Assembly: GCA_963763475.1 (NCBI GenBank)
Contig: CAVXOR010000001.1
Coordinates: 248,001 to 312,000 of the forward strand
Reading direction: 5' to 3'
Source: AC-32 sp963763475
GTDB lineage: Bacteria; Actinomycetota; Thermoleophilia; Gaiellales; Gaiellaceae
DNA length: 64,000 nt
Positions 8,140 through 16,346 of the stretch are shown here, piece by piece. Numbering within the stretch: the first letter of the stretch is position 1; each line of letters starts with the position of its first letter. The notes beneath the pieces are model-generated. The model worked only from the letters and a program-made list of their open reading frames with translations, ran no database searches and was not told the origin of the DNA. The translations under genes and the position numbers were made by a program.

Positions 8140-8574
8140 TCATAGTGCCCGGACGGCTTCGACCGCTTTCGCGGCCATCTCGCGCTCCCCGCCGTACGCC
8201 AGCAGCGCCGGCCCTTCCTCGAGCGGCAGCCAGCGCACCTCGTCCACCTCGTGCGCGGTCTCGGGAGGGAGCTCGCCCAGGCGTCCGCGCGAGTAGCGCA
8301 GCAGGTAGAAGCTCACGACCTTGAAGATCCGCTCCCCGTCCCAGGTGTAGACGTAGCGGACGTCGCCGAGCTTCGCTGCCACGCGGCTGTGGGCGCCCGT
8401 CTCCTCCGCAACTTCGCGCACCGCCGTCTCCGGAGGCCGCTCGTCCGGCCCGATCTGGCCCTTCGGCAGGGCCCACAGGCCAGGCTTCTTCCCCGTCGGC
8501 CGGATCGCGGCGAACATCCAGCGGCCACGCAGCCGCCGAACCAGTACGCCACCCGCCGAGAACTCGCGCTTCAT
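8140..8574 (-). CDS. Nudix hydrolase
   Basis: A 144-residue Nudix protein. The Nudix box is complete: G, five residues, E, seven residues, then REVAEETGA (within residues 39-61), giving the Mg-binding helix. The N-terminal KREFSAGGVLVRR and WALPKGQI segments are typical of the small diadenosine-polyphosphate or MutT-like branch. It hydrolyses a nucleoside diphosphate linked to another moiety; the exact substrate cannot be told. The ATG at 8572-8574 is chosen because homology begins there. It is divergent from groES, with a 142-bp control region between them. Confidence 0.92.
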   Translation of the reverse strand: MKREFSAGGVLVRRLRGRWMFAAIRPTGKKPGLWALPKGQIGPDERPPETAVREVAEETGAHSRVAAKLGDVRYVYTWDGERIFKVVSFYLLRYSRGRLGELPPETAHEVDEVRWLPLEEGPALLAYGGEREMAAKAVEAVRAL

Positions 8575-8580
8575 GCCGAG

Positions 8581-8691
8581 CTTTGTGACAGGAAGACCGC
8601 TCGTAGCAGCTTTGTCACTACACGACTCCCTTCGGAAGCGGTAAACTACCCTGGCACTCCACCGGTGAGAGTGCCAGAGAGTGTCACAAAG
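8581..8691. repeat. 10-bp inverted repeat bracketing the groESL control region
   Basis: CTTTGTGACA at 8581-8590 and TGTCACAAAG at 8682-8691 are exact reverse complements 91 bp apart. A related CTTTGTCAC sits at 8610-8618. The arms flank the CIRCE element and the presumed groES promoter. They could be a second operator pair for groESL or for the divergent Nudix gene. Confidence 0.5.
8651..8677 (+). promoter_or_regulatory. CIRCE element (HrcA operator) upstream of groESL
   Basis: CTGGCACTC, nine spacer bases, then GAGTGCCAG form a perfect 9-9-9 inverted repeat. This matches the CIRCE consensus (TTAGCACTC-N9-GAGTGCTAA) except for the outer positions, which are changed in a compensatory way. In many bacteria HrcA binds here and represses groESL until heat stress. 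It lies 39 bp upstream of the groES ATG. No hrcA gene is in the window. Confidence 0.93.
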
Positions 8692-8716
8692 TCGCAGGAC
8701 AGAAGGAGGGGGCTGG

Positions 8717-9058
8717 ATGAATCTACAGCCACTGGGCGACCGCCTCATCGTCGAGGCTCTCGAAGACGAGGAGACGACGGCGAGCGGGATCGTCCTGCCG
8801 GACACGGCCAAGGAGAAGCCGCAGCGCGGCCGCGTGCTCGCGGTCGGCCCGGGCAGCCGCAACGACAAGGGCGAGCTCGTGCCGTTGGACGTCGCTGAGG
8901 GCGACGAGATCATCTTCTCCAAGTACGGCGGCACGGAGATCAAGCTCGGCGCCGACGAGGTGCTGGTGCTGCGCGAGTCGGACGTGCTGGCGAAGGTTGC
9001 CGGCAGCGGCTCGAAGACTTCGAAGAAGAAGAAGGAGATGGCCGGCGCCTCCGCCTAG
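8717..9058 (+). CDS. groES: Co-chaperonin GroES
   Basis: A 113-residue GroES, a little longer than the usual 95-100 because of a C-terminal tail (SGSKTSKKKKEMAGASA). Core motifs: LQPLGDRLIVEALEDEE at the N-terminus, SGIVLPDTAKEKPQRGRV (mobile loop), VLAVGPGS, and GDEIIFSKYGGTEIK. It caps the GroEL ring during ATP-driven protein folding in the cytoplasm. The ATG at 8717 follows a strong AGGAGG-type ribosome site (8703-8709). First gene of the CIRCE-controlled groES-groEL operon; 23 bp separate it from groEL. The lysine-rich tail is unusual and may be lineage-specific. Confidence 0.98.
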   Translation: MNLQPLGDRLIVEALEDEETTASGIVLPDTAKEKPQRGRVLAVGPGSRNDKGELVPLDVAEGDEIIFSKYGGTEIKLGADEVLVLRESDVLAKVAGSGSKTSKKKKEMAGASA

Positions 9059-9081
9059 GAGCCCGGCTGAAGGAGGACTGA

Positions 9082-10707
9082 ATGGCACATAAGGAGCTGA
9101 AGTTCAACGAGGACGCGCGGCGCTCGCTGGAGCGTGGCGTGAACATCCTCGCTGACGCAGTCAAGGTGACGCTCGGCCCGAAGGGCCGCTACGTCGTGCT
9201 CGACCGGAAGTTCGGCGCGCCGACGATCACCAATGACGGCGTCACGATCGCCCGTGAGATCGAGGTCGAAGACGTCTTCGAGAACCAGGGCGCCCAGCTC
9301 GTCCGCGAGGTCGCGACCGCGACCAACGACGTGGCGGGCGACGGCACCACGACGGCGACCGTGCTGGCGCAGGCGATCGTCCGCGAGGGCCTGAAGAACG
9401 TGGCCGCGGGTGCGAACCCGATGGGCCTCAAGCGCGGCATCGAGAGCGCCGTCGAGCAGGTCGTCGAGAGCCTCAAGTCGCAGTCGAAGGAGATCTCGGG
9501 CAAGGAGGACATCGCCCGGGTCGCCACCATCTCGGCGCGCGAGCGCGAGATCGGCGACGTGATCGCGGATGCGATCGACAAGGTGGGCAAGGACGGCGTC
9601 GTGAACGTCGAGGAGGGCCAGACCTTCGGCCTCGAGCTCGAGTTCACCGAGGGCATGCAGTTCGACAAGGGCTACCTCTCGCCGTACATGATCACCGACC
9701 CCGAGCGGATGGAGGCGGTCCTCGAGGACCCGTACATCCTGGTCGCGAACCAGAAGATCGGCGCGGTCAAGGACCTCCTGCCGGTGCTCGAGCAGGTGAT
9801 CCAGGCCGGCCGCCCGCTGCTGGTCGTTTCCGAGGACGTCGAGGGCGAGGCGCTCGCGACGATCGTCGTCAACAAGCTGCGCGGCACCTTCACCGCGGTC
9901 GCGGTCAAGGCGCCGGGCTTCGGTGACCGCCGCAAGCGCATGCTCGAGGACATCGCGATCCTCACCGGCGCCGAGGTGATCACCGAGGAGATGGGCCTCA
10001 AGCTCGAGAACACGAAGCTCTCGCAGCTCGGCCACGCTCGCCGCGTCGTGATCACGAAGGACGACACCACGATCATCGACGGCGACGGCGATGCGGACGG
10101 GATCAAGGCCCGCATCAAGCAGCTGAAGGCCGAGATCGAGAACACCGACTCCGACTTCGACCGCGAGAAGCTCCAGGAGCGCCTGGCCAAGCTCGCTGGC
10201 GGCGTTGCCGTCGTCAAGGTCGGCGCTGCCACCGAGACGGAGATGAAGGAGAAGAAGCACCGCGTCGAGGACGCGCTGCAGGCCACCCGCGCGGCCCTCG
10301 AGGAGGGCATCGTGCCGGGCGGCGGCGTCGCGCTCCTGAACGCCAGCGACTCGATCAAGCTCGACGAGTCCGAGGGCGACGAGCGCACCGGTGCTGCGAT
10401 CATCAAGCGGTCCCTGGAGGAGCCTCTGCGGCAGCTTGCGCAGAACGGCGGCCTCGAGGGATCCGTCGTCGTCGGCGAGGTCCGCAAGGCCAAGAAGGGC
10501 AACGGTCTGAACGTCGACACCGGCGAGGTCGAGGATCTCGTCGCGGCGGGGGTCATCGACCCGACGATGGTCACGCGCTCGGCGCTGCAGAACGCCGCGT
10601 CGATCGCGAAGAACATCCTGACCACCGAGGCGATCGTCGCCGAGCCGCCGGAGAAGACCCCGGCAGGCGCCGGCGCCGGCATGCCGGACATGGGCGGGAT
10701 GATGTAG
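9082..10707 (+). CDS. groEL: Chaperonin GroEL
   Basis: A 541-residue HSP60 chaperonin of normal length. Landmarks: VTLGPKGRYVVLD (ATP binding), NDGVTIAREIE, AGDGTTTATVLAQAI (GDGTT nucleotide motif), a full apical domain, EEGIVPGGGVALL, and a methionine/glycine-rich C-terminal tail (GAGAGMPDMGGMM) typical of GroEL. It forms the double-ring folding chamber with GroES. The ribosome site GAAGGAGGAC lies just before the ATG. A strong terminator follows 50 bp after the stop. Any other groEL copy, as in many actinobacteria, would lie outside the window. Confidence 0.99.
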   Translation: MAHKELKFNEDARRSLERGVNILADAVKVTLGPKGRYVVLDRKFGAPTITNDGVTIAREIEVEDVFENQGAQLVREVATATNDVAGDGTTTATVLAQAIVREGLKNVAAGANPMGLKRGIESAVEQVVESLKSQSKEISGKEDIARVATISAREREIGDVIADAIDKVGKDGVVNVEEGQTFGLELEFTEGMQFDKGYLSPYMITDPERMEAVLEDPYILVANQKIGAVKDLLPVLEQVIQAGRPLLVVSEDVEGEALATIVVNKLRGTFTAVAVKAPGFGDRRKRMLEDIAILTGAEVITEEMGLKLENTKLSQLGHARRVVITKDDTTIIDGDGDADGIKARIKQLKAEIENTDSDFDREKLQERLAKLAGGVAVVKVGAATETEMKEKKHRVEDALQATRAALEEGIVPGGGVALLNASDSIKLDESEGDERTGAAIIKRSLEEPLRQLAQNGGLEGSVVVGEVRKAKKGNGLNVDTGEVEDLVAAGVIDPTMVTRSALQNAASIAKNILTTEAIVAEPPEKTPAGAGAGMPDMGGMM

Positions 10708-10756
10708 GACGCGGGGGAAACCCGGTTTCCCCCACGGACCCCTCGTTGGAGTCCAC

Positions 10757-10794
10757 AGCAGAAGGGCCGGCCAAGCCGGCCCTTCTGCTTTCTA
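10757..10794 (+). terminator. Rho-independent terminator after groEL
   Basis: A perfect 15-bp stem (10757-10771 with 10775-10789, arm AGCAGAAGGGCCGGC) and a CAA loop are followed by TTTCT. It ends the groESL transcript just before the next rightward gene. Confidence 0.9.
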
Positions 10795-10800
10795 GTGACA

Positions 10801-11208
10801 ATGAGAGTGATGGCACGCCCAGATCCGGGGCCCGACATGAAGCGTCTCGCCGAAGAGTTCGTCGGCTTGATGCGCGACCTCGATTGGGAACTCGACTTCT
10901 CGGAGCAAAGCGTCCAGGCGCTGGAAGAGATGATCGAACGACAGTTCGAAGATTGGCGGCCCTGGCGAAGCGGCAGGGTCGCGAAGAAGAACCTTCCGGT
11001 TGCATCCCTGGTCGGCGCCTACCTCGGCGAGGTGATGATCCGTCACCTCGGCGGTCACTGGGGCTGGATGCCGGAGTTCGACGTCGCTGCAATCCAGCTT
11101 CCCTCCGGGACCTGGACGTCCCCGCGTGCGAAGGCCCAGAAGCGCTTCGTCAATGGGAAGGAGGATGATCTTGCCTTCTACTACGAGGCGCTCAAGTCGC
11201 AGGTCTAG
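10801..11208 (+). CDS. Conserved hypothetical protein
   Basis: About 135 residues, soluble, mostly helical. The central segment VGAYLGEVMIRHLGGHWGW resembles the GxYxGE...GGxW pattern seen in DUF3806-like proteins, but I cannot name the family with confidence. Possible starts are GTG 10795, ATG 10801, ATG 10810 and ATG 10837; none has a clear ribosome site, and the groEL terminator ends at 10794, so the promoter must lie in or before that hairpin. I chose ATG 10801. Codon usage is slightly less GC-biased than that of its neighbours. Confidence 0.6.
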   Translation: MRVMARPDPGPDMKRLAEEFVGLMRDLDWELDFSEQSVQALEEMIERQFEDWRPWRSGRVAKKNLPVASLVGAYLGEVMIRHLGGHWGWMPEFDVAAIQLPSGTWTSPRAKAQKRFVNGKEDDLAFYYEALKSQV

Positions 11209-11211
11209 CGT

Positions 11212-11685
11212 TCAGCCTTTGCACGTGGGTTCTCCAGAGGCGTGGGGCCGGCGGGACCTAGTGCGCCACTCGTAGAGCGCGTCCGGCTCGCGTTCCATGT
11301 TCCGTGCTCCGTCGGTGAGTCTGACCAGCGCGAACCCATGTCGCTCGTAGAACCTGCGAGCACCCTCGTTCTGCTGGAACACCCAGAGCTCGAGGCGCTC
11401 GGGGCGGAGCTTCTTCACGTGGTCGAGCAACGCCGTGCCGACGCCGCGGTTCTGGGCCGACGGATCGGTGTAGAGGTGCGTGAGCTCGCTGCCGCTGAGT
11501 CCGGCGAAGCCGACGATGCGCTTCTCTTCTTCCACCACCCAGAGCTCTGCTCGATCGAGGAACCACCCACCTAGCCGGGGCCGAACCTGCTCGGGAATGC
11601 GCGGCAGGTAGGTCATCTGGTCGCGCGCTCGAACGAACAGCTCGCTGATCGCCAGCGCGTCCTCGCGAGTCGCCAGTCGGATCAT
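11212..11685 (-). CDS. GNAT family N-acetyltransferase
   Basis: A 157-residue acetyltransferase. The acetyl-CoA-binding motif A is visible as LYTDPSAQNRGVGTALLDHV (Q/RxxGxG/A type), preceded by the beta4 strand ELWVVEEEKRIVGFAGL and followed by LELWVFQQNEGARRFYERHGF, the usual beta5-alpha4 segment. It transfers an acetyl group to an amine; the acceptor is unknown. It is convergent with the preceding hypothetical gene with 3 bp between stops and lies 16 bp downstream of the MFS gene on the same strand, so it may be co-transcribed with the exporter. Confidence 0.9.
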   Translation of the reverse strand: MIRLATREDALAISELFVRARDQMTYLPRIPEQVRPRLGGWFLDRAELWVVEEEKRIVGFAGLSGSELTHLYTDPSAQNRGVGTALLDHVKKLRPERLELWVFQQNEGARRFYERHGFALVRLTDGARNMEREPDALYEWRTRSRRPHASGEPTCKG

Positions 11686-11701
11686 CTCCGTCGCCCAGCG
11701 A

Positions 11702-13171
11702 TCAGCTGCGCATCAGCGCGCCTGCGGCGAGCGCGCCGACCGCGACGATCCCGCAGCTCACCAGCAGGACGGCGTTCAGGCCGCTGACGAAGCTGACGGT
11801 GGCCGGATGGGCAAGGGCGGGACGGCTCGCCGCGACCCTGGTGCCGGTGGCGGCGACCGCCGAGGCGAGGCCGTCACCGCGCGGGCCCAGCGACGAGACG
11901 AGCGAGGTCGAGATGCGGCTCTCGAGCACCGCGCCGAGCGCCGCCACGCCGACGGCGACGCCGGTCAGCCGGCAGGCGTTGTTGATGCCCGAGGCCATGC
12001 CGGTGCGCGAGGGATCGACGGCGCGCAGCGCGGCGGCGGCGATCGCCGGGTTCGCGAGCCCGATGCCGATGCCGCCCACGATCAGGCCGGGCAGCAGCGC
12101 CGTCCAGCGCGAGCCCGGCGTGAGGCCGTGCATCAGCAACAGCGCGACCGCGACGAGCACCAGGCCGACCGCCAGCACCCACCTCAGCGACGCGCCGGGT
12201 GCGAGCTTTCGCATCACGAGCGGGACGATGAACACGAAGATTGTCAGCGGCAGGAAGCGCAGGCCCGCCCCGAGCGGTGTGTAGCCGAGCACGTCCTGGA
12301 GGTAGATCGAGAGGTACGGGAAGAGCGCGAACATCCCGGCGCCGATGCAGACGGTCGCCACCGAGACGCCGACGAAGGCCGGATTGCCGAAGAGGTCCAG
12401 GTCGAGCATCGGGCGAGCCTGCCGGTGCTCGACGGCGACGAACACGAAGAGCAGCACCGCTCCCCCGATCAGCGAGCCGAGGATCAGGGCGCTGCTCCAG
12501 CCCTCCGCGTTGCCGCGCAGCACGCCGAAGACGATCAGGAAGAGTGACCCCGAGAAGGTGAGCAGGCCCCAGACGTCGGTCCTCACCGCCTGCGGGTCTC
12601 GCGACTCCCGCATCCGCGTCAGGGCGATGAACAGCGCGAACGCTCCGACCGGCACGTTGACGAAGAAGACCCAGCGCCAGTCGAGCGCGTCGGTGAGGAT
12701 TCCGCCGACCAGCGGGCCCGAAGCCACGGCGACGCCGATCGTCGCGCCCCAGACGGCGATCGCGCCGCCGATGTCGGGCCCGCCGTATTCGGCCCCGATC
12801 AAGGCAAGCGCCGTCGCGAAAAGTGCAGCCCCGCCGACGCCCTGCAACGCGCGGGCGATGTCGAGCACGGCGATGCTCCAGGCCAGCCCGCAGAGCAGCG
12901 AGGAGAGCGTGAACACGACCACGCCGGCGATGAAGAGGCGGCGCCGGCCGTAGCGGTCGGCGAGCGCGCCGGCGGTCAGGATCAGCGCGGCCAGCGTGAG
13001 GGCGTAGGCGTCGACGACCCACTGCAATCCGGTCAGGCTCGCGTCCAGGTCGCGCTGGATGTTCGGCAAAGCGACGTTCACGACCGTGATGTCGAGCAGG
13101 AGCATGAACGTCGTCGTGCAGACGGCGACGAGCGTCCAGCGGCGATCAGGCGCGGTGGGAGCCAGCTCCAC
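11702..13171 (-). CDS. MFS drug exporter, DHA2 (EmrB/QacA) family
   Basis: A 489-residue transporter with 14 predicted membrane segments. Family motifs: LDITVVNVALPNIQRDL in helix 1 (motif D1), LADRYGRRRLFIAGV (motif A, loop 2-3) and GPLVGGILTDALDWRWVFF (motif C in helix 5 and the following loop). DHA2 proteins export drugs or metabolites in exchange for protons. The GTG at 13169-13171 has TAGGAT (complement of 13178-13183) 6 nt upstream, matching the leaderless pattern. Its substrate is not predictable. Confidence 0.92.
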   Translation of the reverse strand: MELAPTAPDRRWTLVAVCTTTFMLLLDITVVNVALPNIQRDLDASLTGLQWVVDAYALTLAALILTAGALADRYGRRRLFIAGVVVFTLSSLLCGLAWSIAVLDIARALQGVGGAALFATALALIGAEYGGPDIGGAIAVWGATIGVAVASGPLVGGILTDALDWRWVFFVNVPVGAFALFIALTRMRESRDPQAVRTDVWGLLTFSGSLFLIVFGVLRGNAEGWSSALILGSLIGGAVLLFVFVAVEHRQARPMLDLDLFGNPAFVGVSVATVCIGAGMFALFPYLSIYLQDVLGYTPLGAGLRFLPLTIFVFIVPLVMRKLAPGASLRWVLAVGLVLVAVALLLMHGLTPGSRWTALLPGLIVGGIGIGLANPAIAAAALRAVDPSRTGMASGINNACRLTGVAVGVAALGAVLESRISTSLVSSLGPRGDGLASAVAATGTRVAASRPALAHPATVSFVSGLNAVLLVSCGIVAVGALAAGALMRS

Positions 13172-13203
13172 GCGGCGATCCTAGAAAACCTGCCTCCACA
13201 ACG

Positions 13204-13229
13204 ACGAAACGGCCCAAGGGCCGTTTCGT
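13204..13229. terminator. Perfect 12-bp hairpin between convergently spaced transcripts
   Basis: ACGAAACGGCCC (13204-13215) and GGGCCGTTTCGT (13218-13229) are exact complements around AA. The arms are AT-containing at the base and end in TTTCGT on the plus strand. It may serve as terminator for the leftward BNR gene upstream. Confidence 0.6.
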
Positions 13230-13306
13230 ACGAGGGGGATGGGGAGGTGGGTCGCGATGAATATCGGCGCCGCGCGCGCCGACTCTCTCCCCCGTTCGAG
13301 TGAAAC

Positions 13307-13335
13307 GGAGGGGCGCCTCTGGGGCGCCCCTCCGC
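13307..13335 (-). terminator. Terminator hairpin after the secreted BNR gene
   Basis: CGGAGGGGCGCC (13307-13318) pairs exactly with GGCGCCCCTCCG (13324-13335) around TCTGG. It begins 20 bp past the stop of the leftward gene at 13356; on the minus strand the stem is followed by TTTCAC. It works in tandem with the hairpin at 13204-13229. Confidence 0.7.
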
Positions 13336-13355
13336 GTTCCTCTCTCAGCGGTCGC

Positions 13356-15164
13356 TCACGGAGTCGGGTCCGGGTACGAGCCGCCGAAGATGTCGGTGTT
13401 GCCGAACGTCTCCGGGCAATCCTGCTGCGGGGCCGGTCGGTTCGGGTCCGATGCGTCGCCGGCCGCCGTGCCGTTCACGACCGCCTGTCGGTAAGCGTCG
13501 ATTGCCGGGCAATCGAGTGCGTTTCGGGCATCGTTCCAGGTCGCCACCGCGTAGTCGTTCGTCGCGGCGACGTAGTTGTAGTCGCCGAGGAACTCGTCGA
13601 TTAGCGCGTTTGCGCTGGAGCCCCTCGCGTCGCCCATGGGCGGGGGCGCACGGTGGAGGTCCGTCCACGTGCCGACCACGCCCGTCTCGGGACTGACGTC
13701 GGCATGCCGCACGACTCCCTGAAAGAGCCGCGGAGCCGCGGTCGTCGACTGCCACGGCTGCAGGAAGGCCATGTAGGTCAGGTAGGCATCCCTGCCGTCG
13801 GGTGAGATCGCGATCGCCGGGAAGTCCGGCCGATCCCCAGGTGGCGAGGCCGCATCGGTCGCCGAGCTCCAGTTCTGGCCCTGATTCAGCGACCACATCA
13901 CGTGCACCTCTTCGTTCGGGCCGGGATTCGTGTCCGACGGTGTGGGTCCCTCCGTCCAGGCGAGCAGGATCTCATCGCTGGCGTTCGCCCCCGTGGGGGC
14001 GCCGTTGGCGATATCGACCGTCGGGAACGAGCCGTCGCGCGCGCCGGCCTGACCGTCGAAGGTCAGGTCACCGATCGCATCGGCGATGCCCGCCGAGACG
14101 AAGTGCGTAACGACCCGCGGCGGGCGCGTGAAGTGCTTCCCGCCATCAGACGAGACCGTCATGAAGATCGCGAGCGTCCGCGTCTTGGGGTCGGTGCCGT
14201 CCCAGAACACATAGACCCGTCCGTCGCTGTCGGTGTTGACGGCGCAGTCCTGCCGCCCACCGATCTGGCCGTTGTTGACGGACTGCGAGAGCTGTGTGTG
14301 GCCCCACGTGTCGCCGCCATCGGACGAGTAGCTGACGACGATCGGCTCCGGAGCTGCGTTGCCCTTACCGATGAACTCGGCGGTGCCGCGGAAGGCCGCG
14401 TCGCAGACATAGACGTTGCCGAAGAACGGGCTCGACGACGCGTCATCCACGGCGAGCATCTCGTGATCCGAGAACAACGCCGAGTTCTGCTTGGTCGCGA
14501 TCACGGGCTCGTGCCAGGCGCTGTTATTGCCCGCCTGCGCTGCCGCGTAGTCCGGGCTGTCAAGCCGCGACACGCCGACGCCCTCGAAGCCCTTAAGCGG
14601 GCTCGGCCCGAGGCTGGAGGTGATGTTGGCGTAGTACAGCCGCCACCCGTTGTCCCAGGCGAACGAGCCGTCGGCTCCGGGAAGCGGGCCGAATCCCAGG
14701 GCGGGGTCGCCGTCCGAGATGAGGCCGTTCTCCTCGTAGCGGGGCAGCGTTCCGATCAGGCCTTCCGACGGGTCGCAGTTGTCGGCAGGGTTCGCGGGCT
14801 GTGTCCCGACCACCCCGAGGCAGTTCCGGGCGGAAAGCCCCGAGTACGTGGGCTGCTGCCAGGTCGTGCCACTGTTATTCGAGAAGTAGATGCCCGAAGT
14901 CCCGACGCCGAACGTGAACGGGCAGGTGACGTCGCTGCGGTTGTTGCAGGCTTCGAGGTCGATCTCGTCGTTCGCCCCCGCCGCGACGATGTTCGGCACC
15001 GCCGGATTGATGGCTACGGCGGGCTCGTTCTGCTTGTTCTGCGGGAACGGCGTGCCGACGTTCCCGACGGTGACTCGGGTGTCCGGGTTGAACGCCCCGG
15101 CCACCGCAGTCACGATGAGCGCTGCCACCGCCACCAGCGGTAGAGCGCGAAGCACGTGCCGCAT
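13356..15164 (-). CDS. Secreted BNR-repeat (sialidase-like beta-propeller) protein
   Basis: A 602-residue exported protein. Residues 1-27 form a signal peptide (MRHVLRALPLVAVAALIV). The mature part contains several Asp-box/BNR-like repeats: SNNSGTTWQ, SSDGGDTWGH, SSDGGKHF and SLNQGQNWS, spaced as in six-bladed sialidase propellers, with many DG and DSDGRVYVFWDG calcium-type turns. No complete sialidase active site (RIP motif, nucleophile Tyr, arginine triad) is evident, so it may bind rather than hydrolyse. The ATG follows a strong GGGAGGAGGAG ribosome site. Two tandem hairpins lie downstream. A second large BNR protein is at 57823-60183. Confidence 0.85.
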   Translation of the reverse strand: MRHVLRALPLVAVAALIVTAVAGAFNPDTRVTVGNVGTPFPQNKQNEPAVAINPAVPNIVAAGANDEIDLEACNNRSDVTCPFTFGVGTSGIYFSNNSGTTWQQPTYSGLSARNCLGVVGTQPANPADNCDPSEGLIGTLPRYEENGLISDGDPALGFGPLPGADGSFAWDNGWRLYYANITSSLGPSPLKGFEGVGVSRLDSPDYAAAQAGNNSAWHEPVIATKQNSALFSDHEMLAVDDASSSPFFGNVYVCDAAFRGTAEFIGKGNAAPEPIVVSYSSDGGDTWGHTQLSQSVNNGQIGGRQDCAVNTDSDGRVYVFWDGTDPKTRTLAIFMTVSSDGGKHFTRPPRVVTHFVSAGIADAIGDLTFDGQAGARDGSFPTVDIANGAPTGANASDEILLAWTEGPTPSDTNPGPNEEVHVMWSLNQGQNWSSATDAASPPGDRPDFPAIAISPDGRDAYLTYMAFLQPWQSTTAAPRLFQGVVRHADVSPETGVVGTWTDLHRAPPPMGDARGSSANALIDEFLGDYNYVAATNDYAVATWNDARNALDCPAIDAYRQAVVNGTAAGDASDPNRPAPQQDCPETFGNTDIFGGSYPDPTP

Positions 15165-15248
15165 TACTCCTCCTCCCCTGAGGTATTGGAGGCAGCGGAT
15201 CCTATACCCGCCCGCTTCCTTCCGGGGTCCGGTGCCTAAACTGGCGGC

Positions 15249-16031
15249 GTGGTCACCGCGGCGACGACGCTTTACCGGCTCGACCGCGGCTACGTCGCGG
15301 TCACTGGCCTGGAGGCGGCCGACTTCCTCGAGCGGATGCTCTCGAACGAGGTGGTTTCGCTCGAGCCGGGCGAGGCGCGGCCCGCGCTGCTGCTGACGCC
15401 GAAGAGCCGGATCGTCGCACCCTTGCGCGTCGTCCGCGAAGCACCTGAGTCGTTCCTGCTGATCACCGAAGCCGCGCTCGCCGAGACCGTGAACTCGACG
15501 CTGCTGCGCGCGCGCTTCGCCGCCAAGTGCGAGATCGAGCCCAAGCCGTACCACGGCTACCTGCAGCTCGGCGCCGGCGAGGGGATCCGCAACGAGGACT
15601 ACGGCGTCGAGGCCTTCGAGAGCTGGGCCGAGGACGAGCGCGATGCCGCCGAGCCCGGCGAAGAGCTCGAGCGCTTGCGGATCCAGGCCGGCACGCCCGT
15701 CTGGGGCCGGGAGCTGGACGAGAAGGTCCTGCCCGCCGAGGCCGGGCTCGACCACACCCACGTCTCCTTCACCAAGGGCTGCTACCCGGGCCAGGAGCCG
15801 ATCGCGCGGCTGCGCTTCCGCGGCCACCCGAACCGCCGCCTGCGCGTGCTGGAGGTCGGACATGCAAGCGTCGGCGAGGAGATCGTGCTCGAGGGCAAGA
15901 GCGTCGGCCGAGTCACCAGCGCCGTCCCCGGCCTCGCCCTGGGCTACGTCAGGCGAGAGGTCGAAGAGGACGCGGAGCTCGAGATCGGCGGCACGGCCGC
16001 CCGGCTACACTTGCCCTCCCCGCGCCCGTAG
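15249..16031 (+). CDS. ygfZ: YgfZ/GcvT-like folate-binding protein
   Basis: A 260-residue COG0354 protein related to the T protein of glycine cleavage. The family signature KGCYPGQEPIARLRFRG is present (K-G-C-Y-x-G-Q-E, around residue 178), with an N-terminal AVTGLEAADFLERMLSNEV segment. YgfZ uses folate to help repair or build certain iron-sulfur proteins. The GTG at 15249 follows TAAACT (15237-15242) by 6 nt, so a leaderless transcript is likely. Its last ten bases, including the TAG stop, lie inside the tRNA-Arg gene that starts at 16022. Confidence 0.9.
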   Translation: MVTAATTLYRLDRGYVAVTGLEAADFLERMLSNEVVSLEPGEARPALLLTPKSRIVAPLRVVREAPESFLLITEAALAETVNSTLLRARFAAKCEIEPKPYHGYLQLGAGEGIRNEDYGVEAFESWAEDERDAAEPGEELERLRIQAGTPVWGRELDEKVLPAEAGLDHTHVSFTKGCYPGQEPIARLRFRGHPNRRLRVLEVGHASVGEEIVLEGKSVGRVTSAVPGLALGYVRREVEEDAELEIGGTAARLHLPSPRP

Positions 16032-16094
16032 CTCAGGGGATAGAGCGCTGCCCTGCGGAGGCAGAGGTCGCAAGTTCGAATCTTGCCGGGCGCA
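16022..16094 (+). tRNA. tRNA-Arg (anticodon GCG)
   Basis: A full 73-nt cloverleaf folds: acceptor GCGCCCG/CGGGCGC, D arm GCTC/GAGC, anticodon stem CTGCC/GGCAG with loop CTGCGGA, T arm GCAAG/CTTGC with TTCGAAT, discriminator A, no encoded CCA. U33 and G37 place the anticodon as GCG, which reads CGC/CGU. Most bacteria read these codons with an ACG (inosine) tRNA, so this is unusual. Bases 16049-16094 form the left attachment repeat of the island. Confidence 0.93.
16049..16094 (+). repeat. Left attachment-site repeat (tRNA 3' half)
   Basis: 46 bp identical to 22409-22454. It runs from the second base of the anticodon stem to the discriminator base. The match ends abruptly on both sides (C/G difference upstream, T/C downstream). 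Confidence 0.9.
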
Positions 16095-16346
16095 TGACTC
16101 GCAGAGGCCGTGTCCATGCGGGTTCCGAGGAAGTGACTAGCGGCGGACGAGGCCGGCGCTTTATCCCCGCCGCAGCCAGTCCTCGGGACTCTCGAAGCTT
16201 TGGACGTCGCCGCGGGGCGCCCAGACGGGCGCGGATCACGCGCAAAAGGTCCTACGCCTCTCGCTGCGCGGGACTTGCCCAATGTGACCTGTTCGTGGGA
16301 CGATGGCCGAGCGGGGGGATGTATCCATCCGCACGAGGAAGGGGCC

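Noticed and set aside
16033..16245. Minus-strand frame containing ARFELATSASAG across the tRNA gene
   Set aside because: This peptide is the well-known antisense translation of tRNA T-arms and is not a protein.
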